Below, in pieces: positions 11,174 through 21,449 of a stretch of 64,000 bases of DNA. The DNA is from Acheta domesticus (lineage: Eukaryota > Arthropoda > Insecta > Orthoptera > Gryllidae). Within the stretch, counting starts at the first letter, position 1; each line of letters opens with the position of its first letter. A program made the position numbers and the translations under genes. The DNA lies in NCBI GenBank assembly GCA_031308135.1, contig JAHLJT010009436.1, positions 221,789,286 to 221,853,285 on the forward strand, in the 5' to 3' direction. Under the pieces are notes generated by a model. That model did not search any database. It worked only from the letters and a program-made list of their open reading frames with translations, and was not told the origin of the DNA.

Positions 11174-13540
11174 ACGTCCGTTAAGCTGGCAAAGCCATTT
11201 TCAAAAAACACATTTTCTCGATACCCAGAATTTTGTGCTATTTTTGTGCTTTCCAAATATCCAAAAATTAATTTTTTGCTCCAACGGTTTTTCCAAAAAT
11301 TGGTGGCTTTGCTGGCTTAATGTTAAGCTGGCAAAGCCAATTAGCCAAAACAAATTTTCTTTATACACAAAATATTGTGCTATTTTTGTGCTTTTCAAAT
11401 ATATAAACATTAATTTTTTTGCTCTTACCGTTTTTCGAAAATTTAGAAAAAACGAATTTTCGAAATGCCCGGCAGGCGCAACAACAATGTGTAAGAAAAC
11501 TACTCGTAGAAAAATAACTATCCATCAAAATTAGATTTTCTTGACACAAAAATAACCACAAAACAATTCTCTATCCAACAATGTTGCTTCGAAATATTCA
11601 ACATTTAATATTCCCTGTAAATAATAATAATTCTTTACACTACTGTCAAGAAACAACACAATTCAAGACATACAATTCCTCATAAAAACTAAACTACTCA
11701 ATATTTAGCAATGTCCTTTCCCAACAAACAGAACCAAACATTGTTCTAAAAAAGTACACACACGCTGAATTTTTTGCTCTCGCCGTTTTATGCAAAATTC
11801 AACAAAACCACTCACGAGTCACCCGGATAAACGCACTCCCGCAGGATAAGAAAATCACTCATCAAGGCAAAACTCTAATTCAAAATCAAATTATCCTCAC
11901 ATAACATCAACCACAATACAATACAATATACAACAATATTGTTTTTAGGTTTTTGATTTTCGATACTATCGATGGAAAAAATGTATATCCTTTAACTGGG
12001 TACCCAAAAACACACCAATGGAGGCACATCAATCCTACTAAATACTAAACTACTCAACACTTCGCATTGTCCTTCCCCAACAAACAAAATCAAACTTCAT
12101 TCTAATAAACTACACTTACAATGATTTTTTTGCTCTAACCGTTTTTTGAAAAATTGAACAAAATGACACGTATGTGGCGCAAGATAACGCAACTCCGCCA
12201 AAGAACAAAAACAATCTTCGAAGGAAAAATGTCATTCAAACTTAAAATGTCTTATCACAGAATTAACAACAATACAATGCACTATGCAACAGTACTGTTT
12301 TCAAATCTTTGACTTTCCATACTATCTATAAAAAAATCTAAATCATCACACTGAAAATCAAAAAAACGACGTATGGAGGCAAACAAATCCTAATAAATAC
12401 TAAACAACTCGACAAATTGCATTATCCTTTTCCACAAATAACAACGAAATATTTCTCTAATAAACTACACCAACAATGATTTTTTTGCTCTCGTCGTTTT
12501 TTTGAAAATTAAACTCAATCTCGAATGTGTGCACCGGAATGGCGCTCACCTCGGTATAACAAAGACGACGAAAGGAGGCACACATGTCCTAATAAATACT
12601 AGACTACTCGACAAATTGCATTGTCCTTTTCCACGAATAACAATGAAATATTGTTCTAATAAACTACATCAACAATGATTTTTTTGCTCTCACAGTTTTT
12701 TTGAAAATTAAACGCAACCACATAAATGTGCACAGGAATTTCGTTTCCTGCGAGATAACAAAGACACTATTCCAACCCAAAATATACTTCAAAATTCAGA
12801 TGTCTTTACAAAGCATTAACATCATACAATGCACTACGCAAAAGTATTGTTTTCAATTTTTTGACTTTCGATACTATCCATATAAACAATCTAATTCGCT
12901 ACACTGAGATTCCAAAAACCCATCGATGGAAGCACATAAATCCTAATACATACCAAACTACTCCACAAATTGCATTGTCCTTTTCCTACAGTAAGAACGA
13001 AATACTTTTCTAATAAACAACACCAACAATGATTTTTTTGCTCTCACCGGTGTATGGAAAATTAAACTCAACCTCGGATGTGTGCACCGGAATGGCAAAT
13101 AACAAAGATACTACTCCAAGCGAAATTATTCTTTAAACTTTAAGTACTTTTACAAAGCATCAACAACAATACAATGCACTACGCAACAGTATTGTTTTCA
13201 AGACTTCCGTGTTTTGACTTCCGATACTATCCATAAAAAAATTCTATTTTATTACACTGGTAATCCAAATACCCACGGATGGAAGCACATAAATCCTAAT
13301 GAATACCGAAGTACCCCACAAATTGCATTGTCCTTTTCCTTCAGTGAAAACAAAATGCTATTCTAAGAAACTACTCCAACAATGATTTTTTTGCTCTCAC
13401 CGTTTTTTGGAAAATTGACCTAACCACGTATGTGTGAACCGGAATGGCGCGCCACGCCGAATGACAGGAACACTATTCGGAGCAAAAATATTCTTCAAAA
13501 TCGAAATCAAATTCGAATTCGAAATCGAAATCAAATTCGG
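11174..13540 (+). repeat. Left arm of the foldback element
   Basis: Built from units that each carry a TTTTTTGCTC..ACCGTTTTT core. Cores lie near 11268, 11411, 11768, 12126, 12480, 12679, 13032 and 13386, giving spacings of about 143, 357, 358, 354, 199, 353 and 354 bp. The outermost 143-bp unit is itself a hairpin, with TTAAGCTGGCAAAGCC facing GGCTTTGCTGGCTTAA. The units contain no credible gene. The inner boundary near 13540 is approximate. Confidence 0.8.
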
Positions 13541-14085
13541 CAATTCACAGTGAAGGTCAGGAGTTCATATCGAGGAAAAGAGACAAACTCATCGACTGGT
13601 TACTATGACAAAAGGCGTAAAAAGAGCAGCGGCATACATCCGTGTTGGAGTAACTAGCATTAAAACAATTCGTAAAGAAAATGTTACTCCGAATTAAATA
13701 AGTGCTGTCATGATTTTATGCGTAATCAGAAATGCTTTGTGATTTTTACGTCCGTGAAAAGCAAGTGCCCTTTTCCTTGGGGAGAAAAGTCACTTGGGAT
13801 GTTAATGGAACAGATGGGTTACAGATGGAGGTGTAATTCAAAACGATAAGTTTTGGTCGAGAGAGCAGATATTGTAGATTGGAGAACAAGAGATCTCATC
13901 CAAATGAGGAAGTTAGGGAAAGAAGGCCGTCAAATAGTGTATTGACGAGAGGTGGATTGACAACACCTTTGTATTTAAAAAGTGCTGGCAGCATAATGAT
14001 ATAATTGGCGTAACGGCAAATATAAGTGTATTAGTTAGACTAATTGTAGTTCATGCTGGTTGAAATAATGGTTTCATTAACCTTT

Positions 14086-14342
14086 TATACTGCGATTTTT
14101 CTAAGAAGAGCTCTCAAGATAACTCAAATCCCATCTTCGCGATGGAATATGTCACGGCATTTCGCGTCTTTCTCAGTCGTTCCGCTACATTTCGCACAAT
14201 CGCGACCGTATGAAGCAGTGGTTTCGATCATGCGGCTTCTACCGGCAAGACCGAGAAAAGACGCGAAATGCCGTGACATATTCCATCGCGAAGATGGGAT
14301 TTGAGTTATCTTGAGAGCTCTTCTTAGAAAAATCGCAGTATA
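14086..14342. mobile_element. Palindromic MITE, copy 2 (in the foldback centre)
   Basis: 257 bp, TATACTGCGATTTTTCTAAG to its complement, with AGAGCTCTCAAGATAACTCA arms. Outer arms match each other almost perfectly. Same family as 10576-10832, with a different sequence just inside the ends (AAGATAACTC in place of AAGGCCACTC). Confidence 0.85.
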
Positions 14343-15178
14343 AATACTAATGGGAAAAGTTTTCCCAGAGCATTTCAACCCTGCCGTACCAATGGGGTCT
14401 TTTCCGCTTGACCTCCAGAGGCGCGCGACAGCTTTTATCTATCGCTTGCTGACGGGTGAAAAGCAGCGGCGCGGCGATTCTCACGTTTGGAGCTCCGGCC
14501 TACGTCATCCGGCAGGGATGTGTTGATGGAGGACTGTCTTCACGCGCGAAGACGGAACGTGGTGCACTGTGACATTTCATGCTTTTACAGTGCACCGCAG
14601 TTCCAGAAACATAGGAGACCATTGAACCCTAGAAAATCTTCGTCGGGAGACGCCGCTCTAACGACAACTAAATAATAATATCACATAACACAGTAAGAAC
14701 TGAAGAGATGATTTCTGTTTGCAGTTTATAACGGAATTTGGGTTAAGTATGGCATATACATATAACTGCCACAAAATTTCTTCCATAATATTTTATTTTA
14801 ACTTCGTATGTAATAAAAACTTGTACCAGAAAGATATTTTTCTACAGTAGCAGATAACAATAGGGTAAAATCAAGTTTATATCAATGCAATAAATATATT
14901 GCTTTTATATTTTGTTATGTATTGTATTGTATTATTTGCAATGTCCTCATATTTTATTGTATTGGCATAAACCAATGACGTGGTTCATATAAATATCTCT
15001 CCAGCCTATCAAAGCTTCTCTGTAGGGTCTTGTACTTATAAGTAGCACTTCACTGTGTACTATCTCGCGTCACACACCACGGTCATAACAAACCCGCCTC
15101 GGCCCACGCTTCTCACGGGAGATCGTATTCTGCTAAGAGTTTCTGATTGTGCTTAAGTCGTGTGCTTTTTGAAGTAAA

Positions 15179-15417
15179 AATGGCTCGTCGAAAAATATCG
15201 CTAACAACTCGCGAAATTGAGTTAGTTTTTGACAGTGTCAGTGACTATACGTCTGTGTCCAGTCTTGAAGATGATCCAAGCTAATTTACTAACAAATTAT
15301 TTTCAGCTGCGATCGATTTGTCCATCTTTGGACATTGATTCCGTTCAAGACCCTAAACCTCTACGATTTAGCTTTTCCCACGGTGTACGAATAAGATTTC
15401 TTACGGATTTAAAATAA
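15179..15417 (+). CDS. Small ORF remnant in the foldback centre, possibly the start of a piggyBac-like transposase
   Basis: ATG at 15179 opens MARRKISLTTREIELVFD followed by an acidic serine-rich stretch and a stop after 34 codons. A basic MxRRKxS start followed by an acidic patch resembles the N-terminus of piggyBac-type transposases. A TTTTCAG acceptor-like site at about 15298-15304 precedes a second short frame ending at 15417. TATAAATA near 14986 could be a promoter. The match is short and no DDD catalytic part is present. It may instead be captured host sequence. Function unknown. Confidence 0.25.
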
Positions 15418-15759
15418 AATTAAAGAAAATAAAATAATTTTTTCATTTTTGGAAATGATTTTTGTATTTTTACTTTCGCAAACCACTTTAAAAAATCTGA
15501 AAAAATCATACTTTTCATAGTTTTATATAAATCCAATATCCTCAAAACCTATTTTACAACTATTGAAAATATTTTTTCGAAAGAGTAATATTTTTTTTCA
15601 AAACCCAACTTTGGAATTATTTTTCATAAAGTATTGTGCAGATCTTTTTACAAGTGGGAAATAATTTTTTAAATTTTGAAACATTCTAAGTATATAGGCA
15701 TTTTAAAAATCAAATGCGGAAAACTTCGTTTTACACGCAGAGGGACTGGAGTAAAGAAT

Positions 15760-18202
15760 GAAAATTAGTAGAAAAAAATGAAGAGAATCATTGTTGTTAT
15801 GCTGTGTAAAGATATTTAAATTTTGAAGGATATTTTGGCTTCGAATAGTGTCATTGTTATGTTTAATTTTCAAAAAAACGGTGAGAGCAAATAAATCATT
15901 GTTGGTGTAATTTATTAAAACAATATTTCATTACTATTCTTGGAAAAGGACAATGCAATTTGTCGAGTAGTTTAGTATTTATTAGGACATATGTGCCTCC
16001 TTCCCTCGCCTTTGTTATACCTAGGTGCGCGCCATTCCGGTGCACACATACGAGGTTGAGTTTATTTTCCAAAACTCAATTAGAGCAAAAAAATCATTGT
16101 TGGGGTAGTTTATTAGAACAATATTTCGTTGTTATTCTTGAAAAAGGACAATGCAATTTGACGAGTAGTTTAGTATTAATTAGGACATGTGTGCCTCCTT
16201 CCCTCGTCTTTGTTATACCGACGTGCGCGCCATTTCGGTGCACACATACGAGGTTGAGTTTAATTTTTCAAAACTCAATGAGAGCAAAAAAATCATTGTT
16301 GGTGTAGTTTATTAGAAAAATATTTCATTGTTATTCTTGGAAAAGGACAATGCAATTTGACGAATAGTTTAGTATTTATTAGGACATGTGTTCCTCCTTC
16401 CGTCATCTTTGTTACACCGAGGTGAGCGCCATTCCGGTGCGCACATACCAGGTTGAGTTTAATTTTTCAAAACTCAATGAAAGCAAAAAAATCATTGTTG
16501 GTGTAGTTTATTAGAACAATATTTCATTGTCATTCTTGGAAAAGGACAATGCAATTTGACGAATAGTTTAGTATTTATTAGGACATGTGTTCCTCCTTCC
16601 GTCGTCTTTGTTATACCGAGGTGAGCGCCATTCCGGTGCACACATACGAGGTTGAGTTTAATTTTCAAAAAAAAAAAACGATGGGAGCAAAAAAATCATT
16701 GTTGGTGTAGTTTATTAAAACAATATTTCATTGTTAATCGTGGAAAAGGATAATGCAATTTGTCGAGTAGTCTAGTATTTATTAGGACATGTGTGCCTCC
16801 TTTCGTCGTCTTTGTTATACCGAGGTGAGCGCCATTCCGGTGCACACATTCGAGGTTGAGTTTAATTTTCAAAAAAACAACGAGAGCAAAAAAAATCATT
16901 GTTGGTGTAGTTTATTAGAGAAATATTTCGTTGTTATTTGTGGAAAAGGACAATTCAATTTGTCGAGTTGTTTAGTATTTATTAGGATTTGTTTGCCTCC
17001 ATACGGCGTTTTTTTGATTTTCAGTGTAATGATTTAGATTTTTTTATAGATAGTATGGAAAGTCAAAGATTTGAAAACATTACTGTTGCATAGTGCATTG
17101 TATTGTTGTTAATTCTGTGATAAGACATTTTAAGTTTGAATGACATTTTTCCTTCGAAGATTGTTTTTGTTCTTTGGCGGAGTTGCGTTATCTTGCGCCA
17201 CATACGTGTCATTTTGTTCAATTTTTCAAAAAACGGTTAGAGCAAAAAAATCATTGTAAGTGTAGTTTATTAGAATGAAGTTTGATTTTGTTTGTTGGGG
17301 AAGGACAATGCGAAGTGTTGAGTAGTTTAGTATTTAGTAGGATTGATGTGCCTCCATTGGTGTGTTTTTGGGTACCCAGTTAAAGGATATACATTTTTTC
17401 CATCGATAGTATCGAAAATCAAAAACCTAAAAACAATATTGTTGTATATTGTATTGTATTGTGGTTGATGTTATGTGAGGATAATTTGATTTTGAATTAG
17501 AGTTTTGCCTTGATGAGTGATTTTCTTATCCTGCGGGAGTGCGTTTATCCGGGTGACTCGTGAGTGGTTTTGTTGAATTTTGCATAAAACGGCGAGAGCA
17601 AAAAAATCAGCGTGTGTGTACTTTTTTAGAACAATGTTTGGTTCTGTTTGTTGGGAAAGGACATTGCTAAATATTGAGTAGTTTAGTTTTTATGAGGAAT
17701 TGTATGTCTTGAATTGTGTTGTTTCTTGACAGTAGTGTAAAGAATTATTATTATTTACAGGGAATATTAAATGTTGAATATTTCGAAGCAACATTGTTGG
17801 ATAGAGAATTGTTTTGTGGTTATTTTTGTGTCAAGAAAATCTAATTTTGATGGATAGTTATTTTTCTACGAGTAGTTTTCTTACACATTGTTGTTGCTCC
17901 TGCCGAGCATTTCGAAAATTCGTTTTTTCTAAATTTTCGAAAAACGGTAAGAGCAAAAAAATTAATGTTTATATATTTGAAAAGCACAAAAATAGCACAA
18001 TATTTTGTGTATAAAGAAAATTTGTTTTGGCTAATTGGCTTTGCCAGCTTAACATTAAGCCAGCAAAGCCACCAATTTTTGGAAAAACCGTTGGAGCAAA
18101 AAAATTAATTTTTGGATATTTGGAAAGCACAAAAATAGCACAAAATTCTGGGTATCGAGAAAATGTGTTTTTTGAAAATGGCTTTGCCAGCTTAACGGAC
18201 GT
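15760..18202 (-). repeat. Right arm of the foldback element
   Basis: Inverted copy of the left arm. Cores of the AAAACGGT.AGAGCAAAAAAATC type lie near 15886, 16083, 16281, 16481, 16683, 16882, 17236, 17596, 17952 and 18095. From the outer end the spacings are about 143, 356, 360, 354 and 199, as in the left arm. They then continue with four more ~199-bp units where the left arm has ~354-bp units. The short units include GGTGCACACAT and TTAGTATTTATTAGGAC. Confidence 0.8.
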
Positions 18203-18211
18203 GATCTTGAG
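18203..18211. repeat. Right 9-bp target-site duplication of the foldback element
   Basis: GATCTTGAG, identical to 11165-11173. Confidence 0.85.
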
Positions 18212-18414
18212 GTTCGTCATTGCTACGCGGACGCCCCGAAAAGGGTTTACGACTATGAAAATGCTCGTCTACCCATCGTCGCCAGCACCGACGTCGCATC
18301 ACGGCTCACGCGGTCAGCATTACGCCCAAAGGACCATCCGGCTTCGCGTAGGCCGCCAATCTGACCCCACTCAAACTGGTACAATTGCTTAAAGGACGAA
18401 CGAGGCGACGTCAT
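18212..18414 (-). pseudogene. Tc1-like transposase, N-terminal part
   Basis: Minus strand, ATG at 18414-18412: MTSPRSSFKQLYQFEWGQIG then GLREAGWSFG. This is the first helix-turn-helix of Tc1 transposases (S.FQQLSEFERGRIVGLREAGWSYRxIA). A GRPRSNDE-like hinge (family: GRPRxT) is reached just before the foldback insertion, and the frame resumes at 11164. Frameshifts inside make it a pseudogene. With 10049-11164 it forms one element of about 1.3 kb once the two insertions are removed. Confidence 0.7.
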
Positions 18415-18504
18415 GGCATACCGATTAGACCTTATCGCAGTGGTCAGCGCCTTTTAAAGCCGCGGAATAGATGGCGCGTCCGAGCCATCTCGTCACGTTG
18501 CCAT

Positions 18505-18681
18505 TATACTGCGATTTTCGTAACTTTGTCCCTGACAGAAAGCAGCTGTTCACGGTTTCATCCAATCGGGAGCTTGAACGTCACCATAGTGACGTCACTG
18601 TCGCAAAATATAAGCTCCTGATTGGATGGAAGTGAAACAGCTGATTCCTATCAGGGACAAAGTTATGAAAATCGCAGTATA
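18505..18681. mobile_element. Palindromic MITE, shorter variant family
   Basis: 177 bp with the same TATACTGCGATTTT ends as the 257-bp MITEs but an unrelated interior: a GTCCCTGA/TCAGGGAC pair, CAGCTGTTCAC facing GAAACAGCTG, and a GTGACGTCAC centre. It is again one long inverted repeat. It lies just upstream of the Tc1 N-terminal fragment. Confidence 0.75.
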
Positions 18682-18688
18682 CGTCACC

Positions 18689-18936
18689 CAGTGGCGGATC
18701 CAGGGGGGGCATGGTCCCCCCCAAAAGGCTTGGAGTTTTCGTTTGTTACCTTCTTTTATTTAGCAAAATTTATTTAAATATGTATTTATGTTAGAGTTAT
18801 GTAATTATATAAAAATAATATTGTGTGCTATCATATATACACTACAAAAATAATATACAATATAATAACATGTTTATTATTTAACAAAAATGCATGATGG
18901 AGCCCCCTCCAAAATGATCGGCTGGATCCACTTCTG
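18689..18936. mobile_element. Possible hAT-like MITE
   Basis: Left end CAGTGGCGGATCCAG, right end the complement of CAGAAGTGGATCCAG, with G-rich stretches (GGGGGGGC / GGAGGGGGC) just inside both. No ORF. No convincing 8-bp duplication was found beside these ends, so the boundaries are provisional. Confidence 0.35.
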
Positions 18937-19678
18937 ATGTGATAGGACCAACCAAAAATAACTCGATGTACAAGATGCAATATTTAAAAGAAATGCTTCA
19001 TAAATCTGTTTCAATGTCTTGTAACGATGTGATAATTTTGGTATCTGGCTACTTTTAAAATTCCCGCTAGTAACGTGACGCAAAATAATGTCTGAAGCTC
19101 ATTGGCTGAAGGTGAATACGATGCGCAAGAGTACGAAGACTTCGTGTGCGCAAGAGTCCTCTCCGCCTTTTCTCGTATTGATATCGATAAAGCTGTCGAT
19201 TGTTGTAACGCTTCTCCGTACCAAAATTCCCCCCTCTCGCGCTTTCTCTCTCTTTCTCCCCTCCTATGGCCATCTCTCTCTCTCTCTCTCTCCCTCTCTC
19301 TCCTTCCCTCCCTGGGAAAGGAAAACCAGAAAACACCGAAAAGAGACAAACAACCCTTCAGAACCATGGCCAACTTAAGAGTTAGTAATGATAACGTTTC
19401 ATCGGTTGGAGATAACTGACATTTACGATACATAATCGAAAAAGTTGGCAATGTGCAGGGGAAGCCCCTCTTTCCAAACGATAAGGAGCGGCGGGATGCA
19501 CCGCATCCGATGCGGATGTGGGTGGCTGGGCGCTGACTGATGAGGAAGAGAAGTACGTTCTTTATCTCAGACTGACCTGATATTGACGAACGTTACAGAA
19601 AGTTAAACCTTTCCTTAGCTGCAGTTCCATCCCAAGGCACCTATTCTATTAGGATATAAGGTAATTTTGTAATATTAT
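18937..19678. other. Unassigned DNA with a TC-rich tract
   Basis: Open frames here are driven by the CT-rich tract at 19240-19312 (CTCTCTCTCTCT runs). I saw no protein motif on either strand. Confidence 0.4.
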
Positions 19679-19935
19679 TATACTGCGATTTTTGTAGGAA
19701 GAGCTCTCAAGATAACTCAAACCCCATCTTCGCGATGGAATATGTCACGGCATTTCGTATCATTCACAGTCGTTCCGCTAGATTTCGCACGATCGCGACC
19801 GTATGAAGCAGTGCTTGCGATCATGCGACTTCTACCGGCAAGACCGAGAAAAGACGCAAAATGCCGTGACATATTCCATCGCGAAGATGGGATTTGAGTT
19901 ATCTTGAGAGCTCTTCCTACAAAAATCGCAGTATA
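19679..19935. mobile_element. Palindromic MITE, copy 3
   Basis: 257 bp, TATACTGCGATTTTTGTAGG to its complement, with the AGAGCTCTCAAGATAACTCA subfamily arms. The central asymmetric part (CTTCTACCGGCAAGACCGAG) is shared with copies 1 and 2. Confidence 0.85.
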
Positions 19936-20156
19936 GTAATTGTCTGTCTTTTGAATACATGTAATAGAATCCAAAGGGTGAGTTGTATGCTAAAGCAGAC
20001 TTCCAAGTATGGACTTCGAGAGGTGTCCAACTGTATAGGGAGCTCCAATAATTTTTTAAATGATGATACATCAGTTTATAACTATGTGTATAAATGTGTA
20101 ATTGTTTTAATTGCAATTACTACTGTAAAGACGGGATACAGGAATGTAGCATTACT

Positions 20157-20315
20157 CCCCCCCCCCAAAAAAAAACGACCTGAAGCCCACATGCTACTAG
20201 GTAATTGCTTCTGATTTCCTTAGTACCGGTGAATCTAACAGGTCAGAGACTGTATAAACCTGAAGCAATAATCTGGCAACACATATGTTGTAGTGTTTTT
20301 TTTTTGGGGGGGGGG
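20157..20315. repeat. Inverted pair of homopolymer tracts
   Basis: C10A9 at 20157-20175 faces T10G10 at 20296-20315 across 120 bp. The wider flanks are only weakly complementary. It may mark the ends of a small MITE; no target duplication was identified. Confidence 0.35.
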
Positions 20316-20605
20316 CAAAATAAAGGCATAAGGCCATTGTCTTTGCAACACCGTTTATTTCATTTACAAATGTTAAATATTTCTATTTTGATTATGAGAC
20401 CTCATAGTTTGGTCACGTTTACAGACCTTAAAAAGGTCTGGTTTTGACATTGTTGTATCACTACAATACTTATAGTATAATTGCAAATATACCAATCGAG
20501 TGTATCAGAAAATTTTACTGTAATTACCATTAAAAAAAAATTATTTTAACCCAAATATCCACTTAAATGTGTCTTTTAAACAATTTTTTTTCCTCAAAAT
20601 TTCAG

Positions 20606-20701
20606 AAATACAGTGAAATGCCAGAATATAACATAATGCCTGCCAAATGCTGTTGTTGTAGTTTGCGCACTGCATCTATTGTTGTGGGAATTTTTTCTGT
20701 G
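20606..20701 (+). CDS. LAPTM-like tetraspan gene (paralogue 2), exon 1
   Basis: After a TTTCAG acceptor, the frame reaches ATG at 20618 and reads MPEYNIMPAKCCCCSLRTAS, then IVVGIFSV, ending at a GTG|GTAAGA donor (20702) in phase 0. A CCxCCxxRTG-type cysteine cluster followed by helix 1 is the start seen in LAPTM4-like proteins, so this is my best family guess. The mature mRNA joins exon 2 at 29284 in phase, completing helix 1 across the junction. An unspliced open frame continues to 20856, but the splice gives the better helix and the better family fit. The acceptor upstream implies a 5' UTR exon that I did not locate. The product should sit in endosomal or lysosomal membrane; that is inference. 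Confidence 0.68.
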
Positions 20702-21449
20702 GTAAGAATAATTTTTTCTCTATTTTTGATCGATCTTTATTTGAACTACAGAACTGCATTTTGCATGTTCATGGCTCAAGAAATACTCACAGCTTCAATA
20801 ATGATATCTGTTTTTAGTAAAATATACATCCTTTGCATACTTCTTCACAAAGGTTGACTTTTATATTGATAAAGGAGGTAAGTGGTAACAAAATGGAAAA
20901 AGAACATCTCATGTATGGTTTTGGAGTTCTTTCAAAATAATTTTCTTTACAGTAAATGTCTAGTCTGTATTCTGTAGATTCTGTATTCTTGTCTTAAAGA
21001 TAAGAATACAGCATCTTCGTATTTAAATATATGTATGTGTGGAGATTTAAAAAAATTGTTTGTGATTGCCCAGATGTCAGTGGTTAAAATATGGAGCTAG
21101 GAATACATGGAAGTGGAGTGACATAACAAATTAGAAACCAACGGAAGCAACAATTTTCCTTATCAGAAAGCTCAGAATGCTGATACATGTCATTATGTTA
21201 AGGTGCATTATTTAATATTTAGAAGCCTAGATCAAATTATCCATCTTTTGTGACACTTAGTTAGTAGTCTTAGTTACATGGCATGAGAAACAGATTAAGT
21301 CATTTATGTTGTAAAATACTTATTGGGGTGTATTGCTTGTAGTTTGTAGGATTAATGGTGACCAAACTGATGGTTAAAACATTGATTAATTTATTTTTAA
21401 ATTGTTTGAGAGTTAAGGATTCCATGATCTCTGCAGGTAAATTATTCTA

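Larger units (their letters stand above)
13541..15759. other. Central region of the foldback element
   Basis: Unique-looking sequence between the arms. It contains MITE copy 2 (14086-14342), a GC-richer block at 14390-14670 and a promoter-like stretch with TATAAATA near 14986 ahead of a small ORF at 15179. No transposase domain is recognisable. It may be cargo picked up by the element. Confidence 0.5.
11174..18202. mobile_element. Giant foldback transposon (~7.0 kb) with long tandem-repeat arms
   Basis: It begins ACGTCCGTTAAGCTGGC and ends with the exact complement, GCCAGCTTAACGGACGT. The two arms, about 11174-13540 and 15760-18202, are inverted copies over ~2.4 kb. Their outer ~1.5 kb looks nearly identical. 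A 9-bp duplication (GATCTTGAG) flanks it, and the flanks join into one Tc1 transposase, so the insertion is directly demonstrated. Arms made of tandem units and a 9-bp duplication are the features of Drosophila FB elements; Mutator-like elements also make 9-bp duplications. No transposase is recognisable in the 2.2-kb centre, which holds a MITE and a small ORF. It is probably non-autonomous. Confidence 0.85.

Noticed and set aside
14053..14378. Frames of ~83 codons on both strands, nearly identical in sequence
   Set aside because: Both strands of one palindromic MITE; the mirrored peptides come from the inverted repeat.
11169..18220. Short proteins in the foldback arms (for example 11169-11534 and 17969-18220)
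   Set aside because: Composed of low-complexity K/F/N-rich translation of tandem units and repeated in inverted copies; no domain.
19011..19451. RERERERE-type minus-strand ORF
   Set aside because: Translation of the CT-rich tract at 19240-19312.
20702..20880. Continuation of tetraspan exon 1 to 20856 or to a strong GTAAGT at 20876
   Set aside because: The frame meets TGA before the 20876 donor, and the GTAAGA at 20702 joins exon 2 in phase to give a clean helix 1.
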